From assembly GCA_963776935.1 (NCBI GenBank), contig CAVZOP010000006.1, positions 62,001 through 126,000 of the forward strand: a DNA stretch of 64,000 nt. The letters run 5' to 3'. The notes under the pieces were generated by a model, which made no database searches, had not been told where the DNA came from, and saw only the letters and a list, made by a program, of their open reading frames with translations. This stretch comes from JALOLG01 sp963776935. Its GTDB lineage: Bacteria; Actinomycetota; Acidimicrobiia; Acidimicrobiales; Ilumatobacteraceae. Both the position numbers and the translations under genes were made by a program. Below, piece after piece: positions 9,751 to 18,128 of the stretch; the stretch's first letter is position 1; each line of letters opens with the position of its first letter.

Positions 9751-12293
9751 GTGGCTGTGGCCGTGATCCCGGCGCCGACGACGCCGCTCCTCGGCCGGGC
9801 CATCGAGTTCGCCCAGATCACCGACCTGCTGTGGAACCCAGACGTGCGGCTGGTGTCGTTGCTCGGTCCCGGCGGGATCGGCAAGACCCGGCTCGCCGTC
9901 GAGGTCGCCTGGGAGCTGCACGACGGAACGGGATTCACCGACGGCGTGTGGTTCGTCGACCTGGCCTCGGTGAACGATCCGGATCTGGCACCGGCCACCG
10001 TCGCCCGTGCCATCGGCATCGTCGACATGGGCACGGGACACGACGTCGAGCGCATGTGCGAGGCGATTCGGGATCGCGACATGCTGCTCGTGCTCGACAA
10101 CTTCGAGCACGTGACGCCCAACGCCCGATTCGTCGCCGAGCTCCTCGCCGCCGCACCACGGCTGTCGATCCTCGTCACCAGCCGCCGGTCCTTGCACCTC
10201 CACGGTGAGCACGAGATCGTCGTTCCGCCGCTCGGTCCCGACGCCGCGGTGGAGCTGTTCTCGGCACGGGCGCGGGCCGTGAACCCGGCATTCGAGCTCG
10301 GCGAGACGACGACGCCGATCGTCGAGTCGATCTGCGTCGAGGTCGATCGGTTGCCCCTCGCCATCGAGTTGGCCGCGGCACGCAGCAAGGTGCTCTCGCC
10401 GGCCGAGCTCCATTCTCGGCTGGGCAGCCGTCTCGAACTGCTCACGCGCGGGCCCAGCGATCAGCCTGAGCGGCTTCGTTCGATGCACGCCACGATCTCG
10501 TGGAGCTACGACGCGTTGCCGGCCGACGTCCAGGGCCTCTACCGCCAGTTGTCGATGTTCTCTGGCGGCTGGAGCGTGGAAGCGGCGGAGGCGGTGTGCG
10601 AGCCGGCGGCCGTCTCCGTGCTGGATGGGTTGGCGATCCTGCTCGACCACCATCTCGTCCAACGCGACGACACCGGCGCCGAATCCCGATTCGGGATGTT
10701 CGAGACCGTTCGCGAGTTCGGCCGACAAGAGTTGGTGAGTGCCGGTGACGCGGCAGACGTGGCGCGTCGTCATGCGATGTACTTCCTCGCGTTCGCGCAC
10801 ACGCCGAGCGCGAGTTCCACAAGGCCGATCAGGCGGCGTGGCTGGATCGCGGTCGCGACCGAGCACGACAACATTCGCGCCGCGCTCGCGGTGGTCCCTC
10901 GCCGAGGATCCCGAGATGGCCCTCGACCTGGCCGGGACGCTGTGGCGATTCTGGGTGTTGCGCGGCTACGTGAAGGAAGGCCTGGGGTGGCTCGAGCGCA
11001 CCATCGACGCCGCCAGCGATTCGCCGTCCACCGTTCGGGCCCGGGCGATGTTGGGTGCCGGCTCGATGTACGAAGCCATCGGTGACGACGAGGCGGCCGA
11101 GCTCCGGTATCTCGCAGGATTGCGGGATTGGGAGGCGCTCGACGACGCGATGGGCATCGCCCTCGCCTCACGCCATCTCGGCAACGCCGATCTCGGACGC
11201 GGCAGGTACGCCCAGGCGATCGAGTGGTACGTGAAGGCCGGACGCTCGGTGAGCAACTGCAACGACGATGGGGTGATCGCCGGTTCGGTCTCGAACCTCG
11301 GCAGCGTGGCGTACTTCCAGGGCGACTACGAACGGGCGGAGGAGCACTGGACCGAGGCGGCGGCGTTCTACCGGGCGTCGCGCGACTCCAACCGCCTGGC
11401 GTCGATCCTCAACAACCTGGCCGAGTTGGCGGCGCTGCGAGGCGATCCGGCTGCCGCCGTGACGCTGACATGAGGAGGTGCTGGAGCTCCGCCATCAGTT
11501 GGCCGACCCGATCGGCACCGCCCAGACGCTCGTCAACCTCGGCAACGCCATCAAGGGCACGGGCGACCTCGTCAGAGCGAGGGTGGTGTTGGAGGACGGG
11601 TTGGCCCGCTTGCGCAGCTTGGGGATCGAGCGCGACATCGGTGCGTGCCTGTACAACATGGCGCTCCTGGCACGCGCCGAGGGACGAACGGCGGAGGCGG
11701 CCGACATGGCGGGCGAGGCGCTGACCATCAAGCACGCGACGGACGAACTGTTCGATCTCGCCCAGTGCCTCGAGTTGATCGCCGGTGTCGCGGCTGACGC
11801 GGGCCTCGGTGGACGGGCGACGCGGGTGCTGGGCGCGGCAGCGGCGTCTGCGGCGGGACCTCGGGGCTCGGCCGAGCGAGGGCGAACCAGAAGCCGACGC
11901 GATCTACGCGACCGTCCGTGGCGTCGTGGGTGCCGAGGGGCTGGCCGCCGGGATCGCCGAGGGCGAGACGTGGGCGCTCGCGCAGGCGGTGGCCGAGGCG
12001 TCCGAGATCGCATCCGTCGTGTCGTCGGCTCCCGTCGTCGACGTCGTCGCGCCGCTCGCCCGTCGATGGTGTCGTTGTCACCCGCCGCGCAGCGTCTCGG
12101 GCTCACCGCCCGAGAGCTCGAGGTGCTCGGATACCTGGTGCAGCGGTACACCGACCGGGAGATCGCCGGCGCGTTGACGATCAGCCTCCGAACGGTGACG
12201 ACGCACGTCGGGCGGATCCTCACCAAGCTCGGCGTCGACGGCCGGCGGCAGGCGGCGACCGAGGCCACGCGACTCGGGCTGCTCGCCTCCTGA
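9751..12293 (+). CDS. NB-ATPase/TPR transcriptional regulator with C-terminal LuxR helix-turn-helix
   Basis: A large MalT-like regulator. Order: P-loop GPGGIGKTRLAVEVAW about 40 residues from the start, Walker B-like MLLVLDNFEHV, LVTSRR sensor, LPLAIELAAAR (NB-ARC GxP region), a TPR-like helical array from about 10,860 to 11,850 (repeated pattern such as SNLGSVAYFQGDYERAEEHW), and a LuxR DNA-binding domain at 12,090-12,280 (LTARELEVLGYLVQRYTDREIA). At least six frame breaks interrupt it, near 10,803, 10,853, 10,893, 11,470, 11,850 and 12,065. Those at 10,853 to 11,850 need a base removed; those at 10,803 and 12,065 need one added. Start GTG 9751 is a choice; no strong ribosome site is visible. 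Confidence 0.75.
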
Positions 12294-12407
12294 TCGACGA
12301 CCCCGCGAAATACGTAAGTTCTGCGGACGACGCCGGGTCCCCGCTCACTCATCATCCCTAGGACGTCGTGGTGCGCTCGCGCCACACCAAACGAGGGAGA
12401 TGAACCA

Positions 12408-13191
12408 ATGAAGCAACGTGGACGAATCATTCGGCTCGCCGCAACCGGCGTGGCGATCACGGCACTCGCGGCTGCCTGCGGCGACGATGACGCCGACGCG
12501 CCGGGGGCCAGCGACTACTGCCAGGCCAGCCTGGCGCTCGAAACGGCTCCGGAACCCGACATCGATTTCGAGTCGGCGACGCCGGAGGAGATCACTGCCG
12601 CGACCAAGGCGTACGCCGCCGAGACGTTCTTGCCGCTCGCGCAGCGACTGCAGGAGGTGGCCGCCGGACGAGATCAGCGCCGACGTCGAGATCGGCATGG
12701 CGGCAGTGAACAGGTTGGCCGAGACCGGCGACTTCGAGGCTGCCTTCGGGGATCCCGAGTTCGAAGCCGCGCTGGACCGTATGCATGCGCACGACTTGGA
12801 GACGTGCGAGTGGAACACCGTCGATGTCCGCGCCGCCGACTATGCGTTCCAGGGCGTTCCGAGTGAGGTCGATGCCGGTGTGACGAGCTTCGAGTTCAAC
12901 AACGGTGGGACCGAGGTCCACGAGATGGTCCTCTTCCGCGTCAACGACGGCGTGACCGAAACGCTCGAGCAGCTGCTGGCGATGCCCGAGGAAGAGGTCG
13001 TCACGAAGACGACGATGGTTGCCCAGACCGGTGCTGTCCCCGGCGAGGAGGAGTACACGATCGCCGATCTGACGGCCGGTCGGTACGCGATGCTCTGCTT
13101 CGTCCCGGAGGGCACCCACAGCGAGGAGATGGAGGGCACAGGGGAGCCGCACTTCATGCGGGGGATGGTGTACGAGTTCAGCGTGGTCTGA
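12408..13191 (+). CDS. secreted lipoprotein of unknown function, one frame break
   Basis: It begins with a clear lipoprotein signal: MKQRGRIIR, hydrophobic core, lipobox LAAAC followed by GDDD. The mature part has a helical N-terminal half and, after a frame change near 12,665 (GG for G), a beta-rich C-terminal half: ADYAFQGVPSEVDAGVTSFEFNN, VHEMVLFRV, and ADLTAGRYAMLCFVPEG with a final EPHFMRGMVYEFSV. That C-terminal part resembles a cupredoxin-like fold, with His and Cys in the places where copper ligands occur (HEM...CFVPEG...HFMRGM), but I cannot confirm metal binding. The ATG has a GGGAGATG ribosome site. Confidence 0.7.
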
Positions 13192-13259
13192 CCCAACCGG
13201 TCGTTGGGCGAGGTACTACGACCATCGTCCGATGGCTCCGGAGGGGCCCGCACGTCAGA

Positions 13260-13985
13260 GTGGAGCTCGTGAGCGACAACTGGCTCGACCACGGTCACGG
13301 CGACGATCCGTCGCGCCTGCCGCCCGTCTTCTCCCGGGTGCCCTCCGGCCCGGAAGACGCGGGTGGACGTCGGTCGGGTCCGCTCAGCGGCGGACGCGGG
13401 GCCAGGGTCGCCGGGCCCTGGGTGGTCGCCATCGTCACCGCGGTCGCCGTGGTCGGATCGTTCGGTGCCGCGTACGCGATCCGCGAGAACCTCTTCCCGA
13501 GCCTTGGAGCGCCGACCACGCAGTCGGTCTGGCAGAATCCCGTGGCTCCCGACCCGCCGCCGCCCGTCGGCCCGCCGGTCGAGATCAGCACCCCCACCAC
13601 CAGCACGACCAGTACGACGAGCACGCTCCCAGTCGTCGTGGTGGCCGAGGAATCGCCGGCCCCCGACGCCACGGCACCGTCGAGCACGACGAGTTCGGGT
13701 CATGGGGACGGCGACGGTGACGGCGACGACGGCGACGACGACTCGGGTCGCGGAGGACCGCCGTCGACGGCGTCCGGCGTTCCCACCACCGTCGACGACC
13801 ACGGCGCAGGACCCGGACCCGATCCCGACGACGACTCGGGTTCGGGCTCCGGATCAGGCTCCGGATCAGGGTCGTCCGACGGGTCGGGCAGCGGCTCCGG
13901 ATCAGGGTCGTCCGACGGGTCGGGCAGCGGCTCCGGATCGGGGTCCAGCGACGATCATTCGGACGACTCAGGTCCCGACGACTGA
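13260..13985 (+). CDS. single-span membrane protein with acidic Ser/Gly-rich tail
   Basis: An N-terminal cytosolic segment of about 50 residues, one membrane span (VVAIVTAVAVVGSFGAAYAI), a Thr/Pro linker with TTSTTSTTSTLP, and a long disordered tail of Gly, Ser and Asp (DGDGDGDDGDDD, then GSGSGSGSGSSD units). The tail would lie outside the cell. The start may be GTG 13260 or GTG 13269. No catalytic domain is seen. The tail may be a flexible or calcium-binding wall segment, but that is a guess. It converges on the response regulator. Confidence 0.6.
   Translation: MELVSDNWLDHGHGDDPSRLPPVFSRVPSGPEDAGGRRSGPLSGGRGARVAGPWVVAIVTAVAVVGSFGAAYAIRENLFPSLGAPTTQSVWQNPVAPDPPPPVGPPVEISTPTTSTTSTTSTLPVVVVAEESPAPDATAPSSTTSSGHGDGDGDGDDGDDDSGRGGPPSTASGVPTTVDDHGAGPGPDPDDDSGSGSGSGSGSGSSDGSGSGSGSGSSDGSGSGSGSGSSDDHSDDSGPDD
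13845..13942 (+). repeat. in-frame tandem repeats coding a Ser/Gly tail
   Basis: A 12-base unit (GGCTCCGGATCA) occurs twice at 13845-13868, and a 36-base unit occurs twice at 13871-13906 and 13907-13942 with one mismatch. Both lengths are multiples of three, so copy-number change would keep the frame. Confidence 0.85.
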
Positions 13986-13998
13986 CGAACTTCCAGTG

Positions 13999-14652
13999 TT
14001 ACTCGGGTCCGGTCAGGTGCTCGCTCGCCCAGAGTGCGGCCTGCGTGCGATCTGTGACACCGAGTCGCTGGAAGACGCTGGTCAGGTGGGCCTTCACCGT
14101 CCGTTCGGCGATGCCGAGTCGTCGCCCGATCTGCTTGTTGGCGAGCCCGTCGCGGACGAGCAACAGCACCTCGCGCTCCCGATCTGTGAGCTGCGGCGTG
14201 TTGTTGCCGGCACGTCGTGACTCGATGAGTGCGCGCGCCGCCTTCGGATCGAGCGGCGCGCCGCCGCTGTGAACGGCTCGGATCGCGTCGGCGATGTCGT
14301 CGGGCTCGGCGTGCTTCAGCAGATAGCCGTCGGCGCCCGCCGAGAGTGCGTCGAGGATCCGGGTCTGGTCGGAGAACGAGGTCAACACCAGCACCCGGCT
14401 CGACGGGTGGTCGGCGGTGATGCGGCGGGTCGCCTCGACGCCGTCGAGCTCGGGCATCGACAGGTCCATCAGGACGACATCGGGGTGCAGGCTGGCGACG
14501 GCGGCGATCGCCTCGTTTCCGTTCGATGCGGTTCCGACCAGTTCGATGTCGTCCGTGGTGGCGAGCAGCTGTTCCAGTCCGGACCGGACGACCACATGGT
14601 CGTCGACGACCAGCACGCGGATCCTGCGGTGTTCAGCCGGATCCTTTGTCAT
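13999..14652 (-). CDS. NarL/LuxR-family response regulator
   Basis: A 217-residue regulator. The receiver domain has VLVVDDHVVVRSGLEQLL at the start (acidic pair DD), the phosphorylation site in VVLMDLSMPELDG, the conserved Thr/Ser in VLTSF and a Lys in YLLKHAEPDD. The C-terminal LuxR-type DNA-binding helix-turn-helix reads LTDREREVLLLVRDGLANKQIGRRL. Its ATG overlaps the stop of the histidine kinase upstream by four bases (ATGA), so the two are a coupled two-component pair. Target genes are unknown; the Ser/Gly protein lies tail to tail. Confidence 0.95.
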   Translation of the reverse strand: MTKDPAEHRRIRVLVVDDHVVVRSGLEQLLATTDDIELVGTASNGNEAIAAVASLHPDVVLMDLSMPELDGVEATRRITADHPSSRVLVLTSFSDQTRILDALSAGADGYLLKHAEPDDIADAIRAVHSGGAPLDPKAARALIESRRAGNNTPQLTDREREVLLLVRDGLANKQIGRRLGIAERTVKAHLTSVFQRLGVTDRTQAALWASEHLTGPE

Positions 14653-15992
14653 CGCGGAAGCCTGGCGTCGTTCGGGATGGAAACCTCCACCCGGGTTCCT
14701 TCGCCGGGCGCCGAGCGCACCGTGACGACGCCACCCAGGTCGGCGACCAGGCCGGCGAGCGCAAGGAGACCGACGTGCCCGTCGGCGGCTCGTTCGTCGA
14801 GCGTCTCGGCAGAGAAGCCACGGCCGTCGTCGTCGACACGCAGCTGCACCGAGCTCTGCTGGTTCGAATTGGCGACGATCCGGAGGTCGACGCGCACCTG
14901 TGTCGCCCCCGAATGGCTGACCACGTTGCGCAACGATTCCTGGGCCGCCCGGTAGATCAGACCGGCAGTCTCGGGATCGACGACGGCCTCGCCGAGATCG
15001 GCCTCGAGGCGGGTGTCGAAACCCCTCCCTGTGAGTCCGCTGAGCAGGTCGCCGATGGCCGACTGCAGCCCTTCCTCCTGCAGATTCGGTGGATAGATCT
15101 CGACCAGCAGCGACCGCAGCGACTTGATGCTCGTGCGGATGGCCGACGAGGCATCGAGTACCTGCTGACGGCCGATGGATTCACTCCGCCCCTGGGCGGC
15201 GAGCGAGAGCGACACGCCCGTGAGCTCTTGGACGACGCCGTCGTGCAGATCGCTCGCGATCCGGCGTCGTTCGGCATCCGAGGCGTCGAGGGCGTGCCTG
15301 AGCAGCCGTTCGCGTTCTTGTTGACTCGCCTGGAGACGGCGTGCCATCGACCACGCGAGCGGGATCTGCACGAGCTCGAGGATGACGAGGGCGCCGATCG
15401 TGATGGGTGCGAACTGGGCCCACAGGTGGCGCCCGACCTCCGTCACGCCGCGGTAGCGGAAGTACGCCTCGAACAGCAGCGGTGTGCCCGACGGTGTCTC
15501 GGTGCGCAGGTAGACCTCGAGCAGCTTCGAATCGGTCTCGAACCGGTTCTCCGGTTTGGCGAGGTCGCTGACCTCAGCGCCCTGTTCGTTGCTCGTGAAG
15601 ATCGCCCGTTCGTCGTCGCCGAGCTCGAAGCGCTCGCCGATCAATCGGGGTTCGTCGGAGTAGAGGATCGTGCCGTCCTCGGACCAGATCTTGACCCGGA
15701 CGAGCGAGCCGCGCAGCACGGACGACCGGACCGCGGCGTCGATCCGGTCGAGCGCCGTGCGGTCCATGGTGAGCACGTCGTCGCCGAGTAGCGGTGTGAC
15801 GATGCCGGTCGAGCTCACGAACGCCACCCGTTTGGCCTCGGCGATCGCTTGCTCGGTGCCCACCCGCCGGCTGGCGTAGGCCGTGAACGCAGCCACGAAC
15901 ACCAGCGCGACGAGCCCGGCGATGGCGAACCGGGCGACGAGCCGGCCGACCGAGATCGGCTTGACCAGCACTCGGGCTCGAGGTTCCTCCAC
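14649..15992 (-). CDS. membrane-bound histidine kinase (HisKA_3/NarX type)
   Basis: A 447-residue sensor kinase. Membrane span one (FAIAGLVALVFVAAFTAY) is followed by an extracytoplasmic sensor of about 180 residues with TEQAIAEAKRVAFVSSTG and IWSEDGTILYSDEPRLIG, resembling a single-Cache-like domain. Span two (IGALVILELVQIPLAW) leads to ERRRIASDLHDGVVQELTG, with the phosphorylated His, and an ATPase domain with DDDGRGFS and GHVGLLALAGLVADLGG. The GTG at 15992 is preceded by CAGGAGAC at the right distance, so the much longer open frame upstream is shadow. It is coupled to the response regulator. The signal sensed is not evident. Confidence 0.9.
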   Translation of the reverse strand: MEEPRARVLVKPISVGRLVARFAIAGLVALVFVAAFTAYASRRVGTEQAIAEAKRVAFVSSTGIVTPLLGDDVLTMDRTALDRIDAAVRSSVLRGSLVRVKIWSEDGTILYSDEPRLIGERFELGDDERAIFTSNEQGAEVSDLAKPENRFETDSKLLEVYLRTETPSGTPLLFEAYFRYRGVTEVGRHLWAQFAPITIGALVILELVQIPLAWSMARRLQASQQERERLLRHALDASDAERRRIASDLHDGVVQELTGVSLSLAAQGRSESIGRQQVLDASSAIRTSIKSLRSLLVEIYPPNLQEEGLQSAIGDLLSGLTGRGFDTRLEADLGEAVVDPETAGLIYRAAQESLRNVVSHSGATQVRVDLRIVANSNQQSSVQLRVDDDGRGFSAETLDERAADGHVGLLALAGLVADLGGVVTVRSAPGEGTRVEVSIPNDARLPR

Positions 15993-16039
15993 GGTGTGTC
16001 TCCTGTCGTCAGGTGTCAGCAGTCTGCTGCGGTGAAGGC

Positions 16040-16073
16040 CGACGAGGCCGCACCGGGTGGTGCGGCCTCGTCG
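16040..16073 (-). terminator. strong hairpin between secreted protein gene and histidine kinase
   Basis: A perfect 15-bp stem (CGACGAGGCCGCACC) with a GGGT loop lies 32 bases past the stop of the minus-strand secreted-protein gene and 48 bases before the kinase start. It has no T tract, as is common for actinobacterial terminators. It probably separates the two transcripts. Confidence 0.75.
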
Positions 16074-16104
16074 CCCGGGCGCGGTGCGTACGTGAATCGG
16101 TCGT

Positions 16105-16692
16105 TCAGTCGTCGCCGCCGCCATGCCCGGAGTTGTCGTCACCGCCGCCGTGGTGGCCGGAGTCGTCGCTACCGCTGTGGTGCCCGGAATCGTCGCCCGC
16201 ATCGTCGTCGCTGCTCCGGTGGCCGCTGGAGTCGTCATCGCCCGTCGCCGCACCGGTGCATCGTGGGTCGTTGGCGTGCTCGGCCTCGTCGCACGGCCCG
16301 CTGATGTCGCCGGGCACGCTGTTGGCGACGGTGTTGCCGGGAACGGTGTCGGAGGCGACGGTGCCCGCAACGGTGTTGTCGGGAACGGTGTTGCCGGTGG
16401 CGGTGCTGGGGACCGTGTTCCCGGTGGTGCTCGGGACGGCCGGCGGGGTCGTGGCGCTCGGGACCGTGATCGCGATCGTCGTCGGTGTCGTTGATGCTGA
16501 TACTGGGGCCGAGACTGTCACGGTCCGGCACTCGGGGTCACCGGCGTGTTCGGCCTCGTCGCAGTTGCCCCGGAGCTCACCGGGCGTGCCGTTGTCGTCG
16601 GGCTTCGCGCTCGGCCCGCCGGCGGCGAAGGCGGGAACGGCGAGGCCGATGGCAGCAGTCCCGGCGATGATCCAGATCAGGTGTCGTTTCAT
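16105..16692 (-). CDS. secreted protein with duplicated CDEAEHAxDPxC motif
   Basis: A 195-residue protein with a good Sec signal peptide (MKRHLIWIIAGTAAIGLAVPAFAA). The mature part holds two copies of a short motif, GNCDEAEHAGDPEC and GPCDEAEHANDPRC, separated by a Thr/Val/Pro-rich linker with repeated NTVP units. It ends in an Asp/His/Gly/Ser-rich tail (SGHHSGSDDSGHHGGGDD). Each motif has two Cys and one His plus acidic residues, so it could be a small disulfide loop or metal site. The His/Asp tail also looks metal-binding. An AGGAGA ribosome site precedes the ATG. I know no family name; it is a separate unit bounded by a terminator. Confidence 0.75.
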   Translation of the reverse strand: MKRHLIWIIAGTAAIGLAVPAFAAGGPSAKPDDNGTPGELRGNCDEAEHAGDPECRTVTVSAPVSASTTPTTIAITVPSATTPPAVPSTTGNTVPSTATGNTVPDNTVAGTVASDTVPGNTVANSVPGDISGPCDEAEHANDPRCTGAATGDDDSSGHRSSDDDAGDDSGHHSGSDDSGHHGGGDDNSGHGGGDD

Positions 16693-16874
16693 GGGGGGTG
16701 GTCTCCTTGTGGTGGGGTGAGACCATCAAGCCCACGATCGACGTGCGCATTGGTAGTGGACGTAGGTACTACGACGTGCTCGCCCGAGACGCAGCGATCG
16801 GCCGCTTCGCGGAGGCGTTCAAGTCCGCGCCGGGTCGTCAGCGCCGGACGCCGGATGGGGCCGTGCCAGGCGTG

Positions 16875-17065
16875 TCAGCGGCGCTCGGCGCGTTGGGGGA
16901 TCAGGCTGGCGTCGCACGGGTCGCACAGCCAGAAGTCAGCGGTTGGCGACGGGCCCGCGGGAGCGTCGCCGGGGAACATCTTCAGGCACCGCCAGCATCG
17001 ACGCTCGGCGAACTCGACTGCTGTCGGTTCGGTCTGTGGGGGGCGGATCAGTCAGCGTGCGGCAT
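16875..17065 (-). CDS. small zinc-ribbon-like protein, one frame break
   Basis: A protein of about 63 residues with two Cys pairs: CWRCLKMFPGD and FWLCDPCDASLIP, spaced by about 25 residues, a four-Cys zinc site. The likely start is the ATG at 17063-17065, which overlaps the end of the metallopeptidase gene (ATGCCGCACGCTGA). One base must be dropped just after it to enter the Cys-containing frame, which reads PPQTEPTAVEFAERR before the first pair. The same frame runs back into the metallopeptidase TGA, but no in-frame start lies between. It probably forms an operon with the desaturase and metallopeptidase. Confidence 0.5.
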
Positions 17066-18122
17066 AGAGGTCCTCTCGATCGGAGTGGGCCATCACCCGG
17101 GCGTGAACGAACTCGAGCTTGGTGACGACCGTCGGACTCAACGTGAACGGGTAGGGACGGGAAGATCCGAGCCCGTCGGCGATGGCGTTGATCGTCTCGG
17201 CCACCGGCAGCCAACGCTCCAGGATCGCGGCGAAGGAGCGGTCGTCTCCGACCCGTCGTGGTGTCGCCGTGCGGGCCCCGTCCGGGCGGCCGGCGGCGTG
17301 CAGTCCGTGGCTGTCGGCGGTCTGGAGGCCGTCGCGTGTGTGCAGGTAATGGGCAAAGGTCTCGGCCCAGTCCTCGAGCGGGTGAGACGCCGCGTAGGCG
17401 GTGACGTAGCGGCTGAGATCAGGTTCGTCGACGGTTGTTCGGGCACCTCGATAGTGCTCGTCGAGCGCCGCCGAGTAGTCGGCGCGCTCGTCACCGAACA
17501 ACGAACGGAAACCGTCGACCTCATCGCTGGCGCTGACGAGGTGGGCGAAGTAGTAGTGCCCGACCTCGTGGCGCAGGTGCCCGATGAGGGTTCGGAACGG
17601 CTCGCCGAGTTGGCGGCGGAGCTCGTCGCGGTGTCGTTCGTCGGCCTCGCTCAGATCGAGCGTGATGAGGCCCCGATCGTGCCCGGTGACGGCGGATGCG
17701 CCGGGCACATGGACGAGGTCGAACGCCAATCCCTGCGGCGTCGCCGACGAACGGGGTTGGATCGGCAGGCCCAGCTCGCCGAGTTGGAACACGAGCCGCC
17801 GCTTGGCGGCCTCGGCCGCCGACCACGCGACGACGGCGGCCGGATCGGACTCGTCCGGGCGGCCCCGTGTCAGCCGGCACGACAGGCACCACACGTCATC
17901 GCCGTCAGCGGGGAGCATCCAGTTGCACCCCCACGACGCGTTGAGGCAGCGCCAGTGCGCCCTGGCGTCGCCCTCGACGGTGTACCGGGCGGGGCCCTCG
18001 TCGACGAGCACGACGACGTCGCGTCGTTCCGGCACGTAGCCGACCACGCTGTCGCAGTTCGGACACGCCATCGACTCGAAGTGGAGCTCGTGACGGCACG
18101 TCGAGCAGATGAAGACCCGCAC
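17052..18122 (-). CDS. zinc-ribbon putative metallopeptidase (DUF2248-like)
   Basis: A 356-residue protein. The N-terminal zinc ribbon has CSTCRHELHFESMACPNC, and a second Cys set follows (CLNASWGCNW and CLSC). The catalytic part has the zincin motif HLRHEVGHYYFAHL near residue 185, with E as the general base, and a downstream WAETFAHYLH that could supply the third ligand. The layout matches the putative zinc-binding metallopeptidase family found beside many bacterial housekeeping genes; its substrate is unknown. It starts seven bases after the desaturase stop, so the two are one transcript. Frame is intact. I start it at ATG/GTG 18122 as the first codon before the ribbon. Confidence 0.85.
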   Translation of the reverse strand: MRVFICSTCRHELHFESMACPNCDSVVGYVPERRDVVVLVDEGPARYTVEGDARAHWRCLNASWGCNWMLPADGDDVWCLSCRLTRGRPDESDPAAVVAWSAAEAAKRRLVFQLGELGLPIQPRSSATPQGLAFDLVHVPGASAVTGHDRGLITLDLSEADERHRDELRRQLGEPFRTLIGHLRHEVGHYYFAHLVSASDEVDGFRSLFGDERADYSAALDEHYRGARTTVDEPDLSRYVTAYAASHPLEDWAETFAHYLHTRDGLQTADSHGLHAAGRPDGARTATPRRVGDDRSFAAILERWLPVAETINAIADGLGSSRPYPFTLSPTVVTKLEFVHARVMAHSDREDLYAAR

Positions 18123-18128
18123 CCGGCG

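Noticed and set aside
17052..17054. Metallopeptidase TGA read as selenocysteine, since the same frame continues into a Cys-rich segment
   Set aside because: The position is not a known redox site, I saw no convincing hairpin after it, and a separate small gene with its own ATG explains the downstream sequence better.
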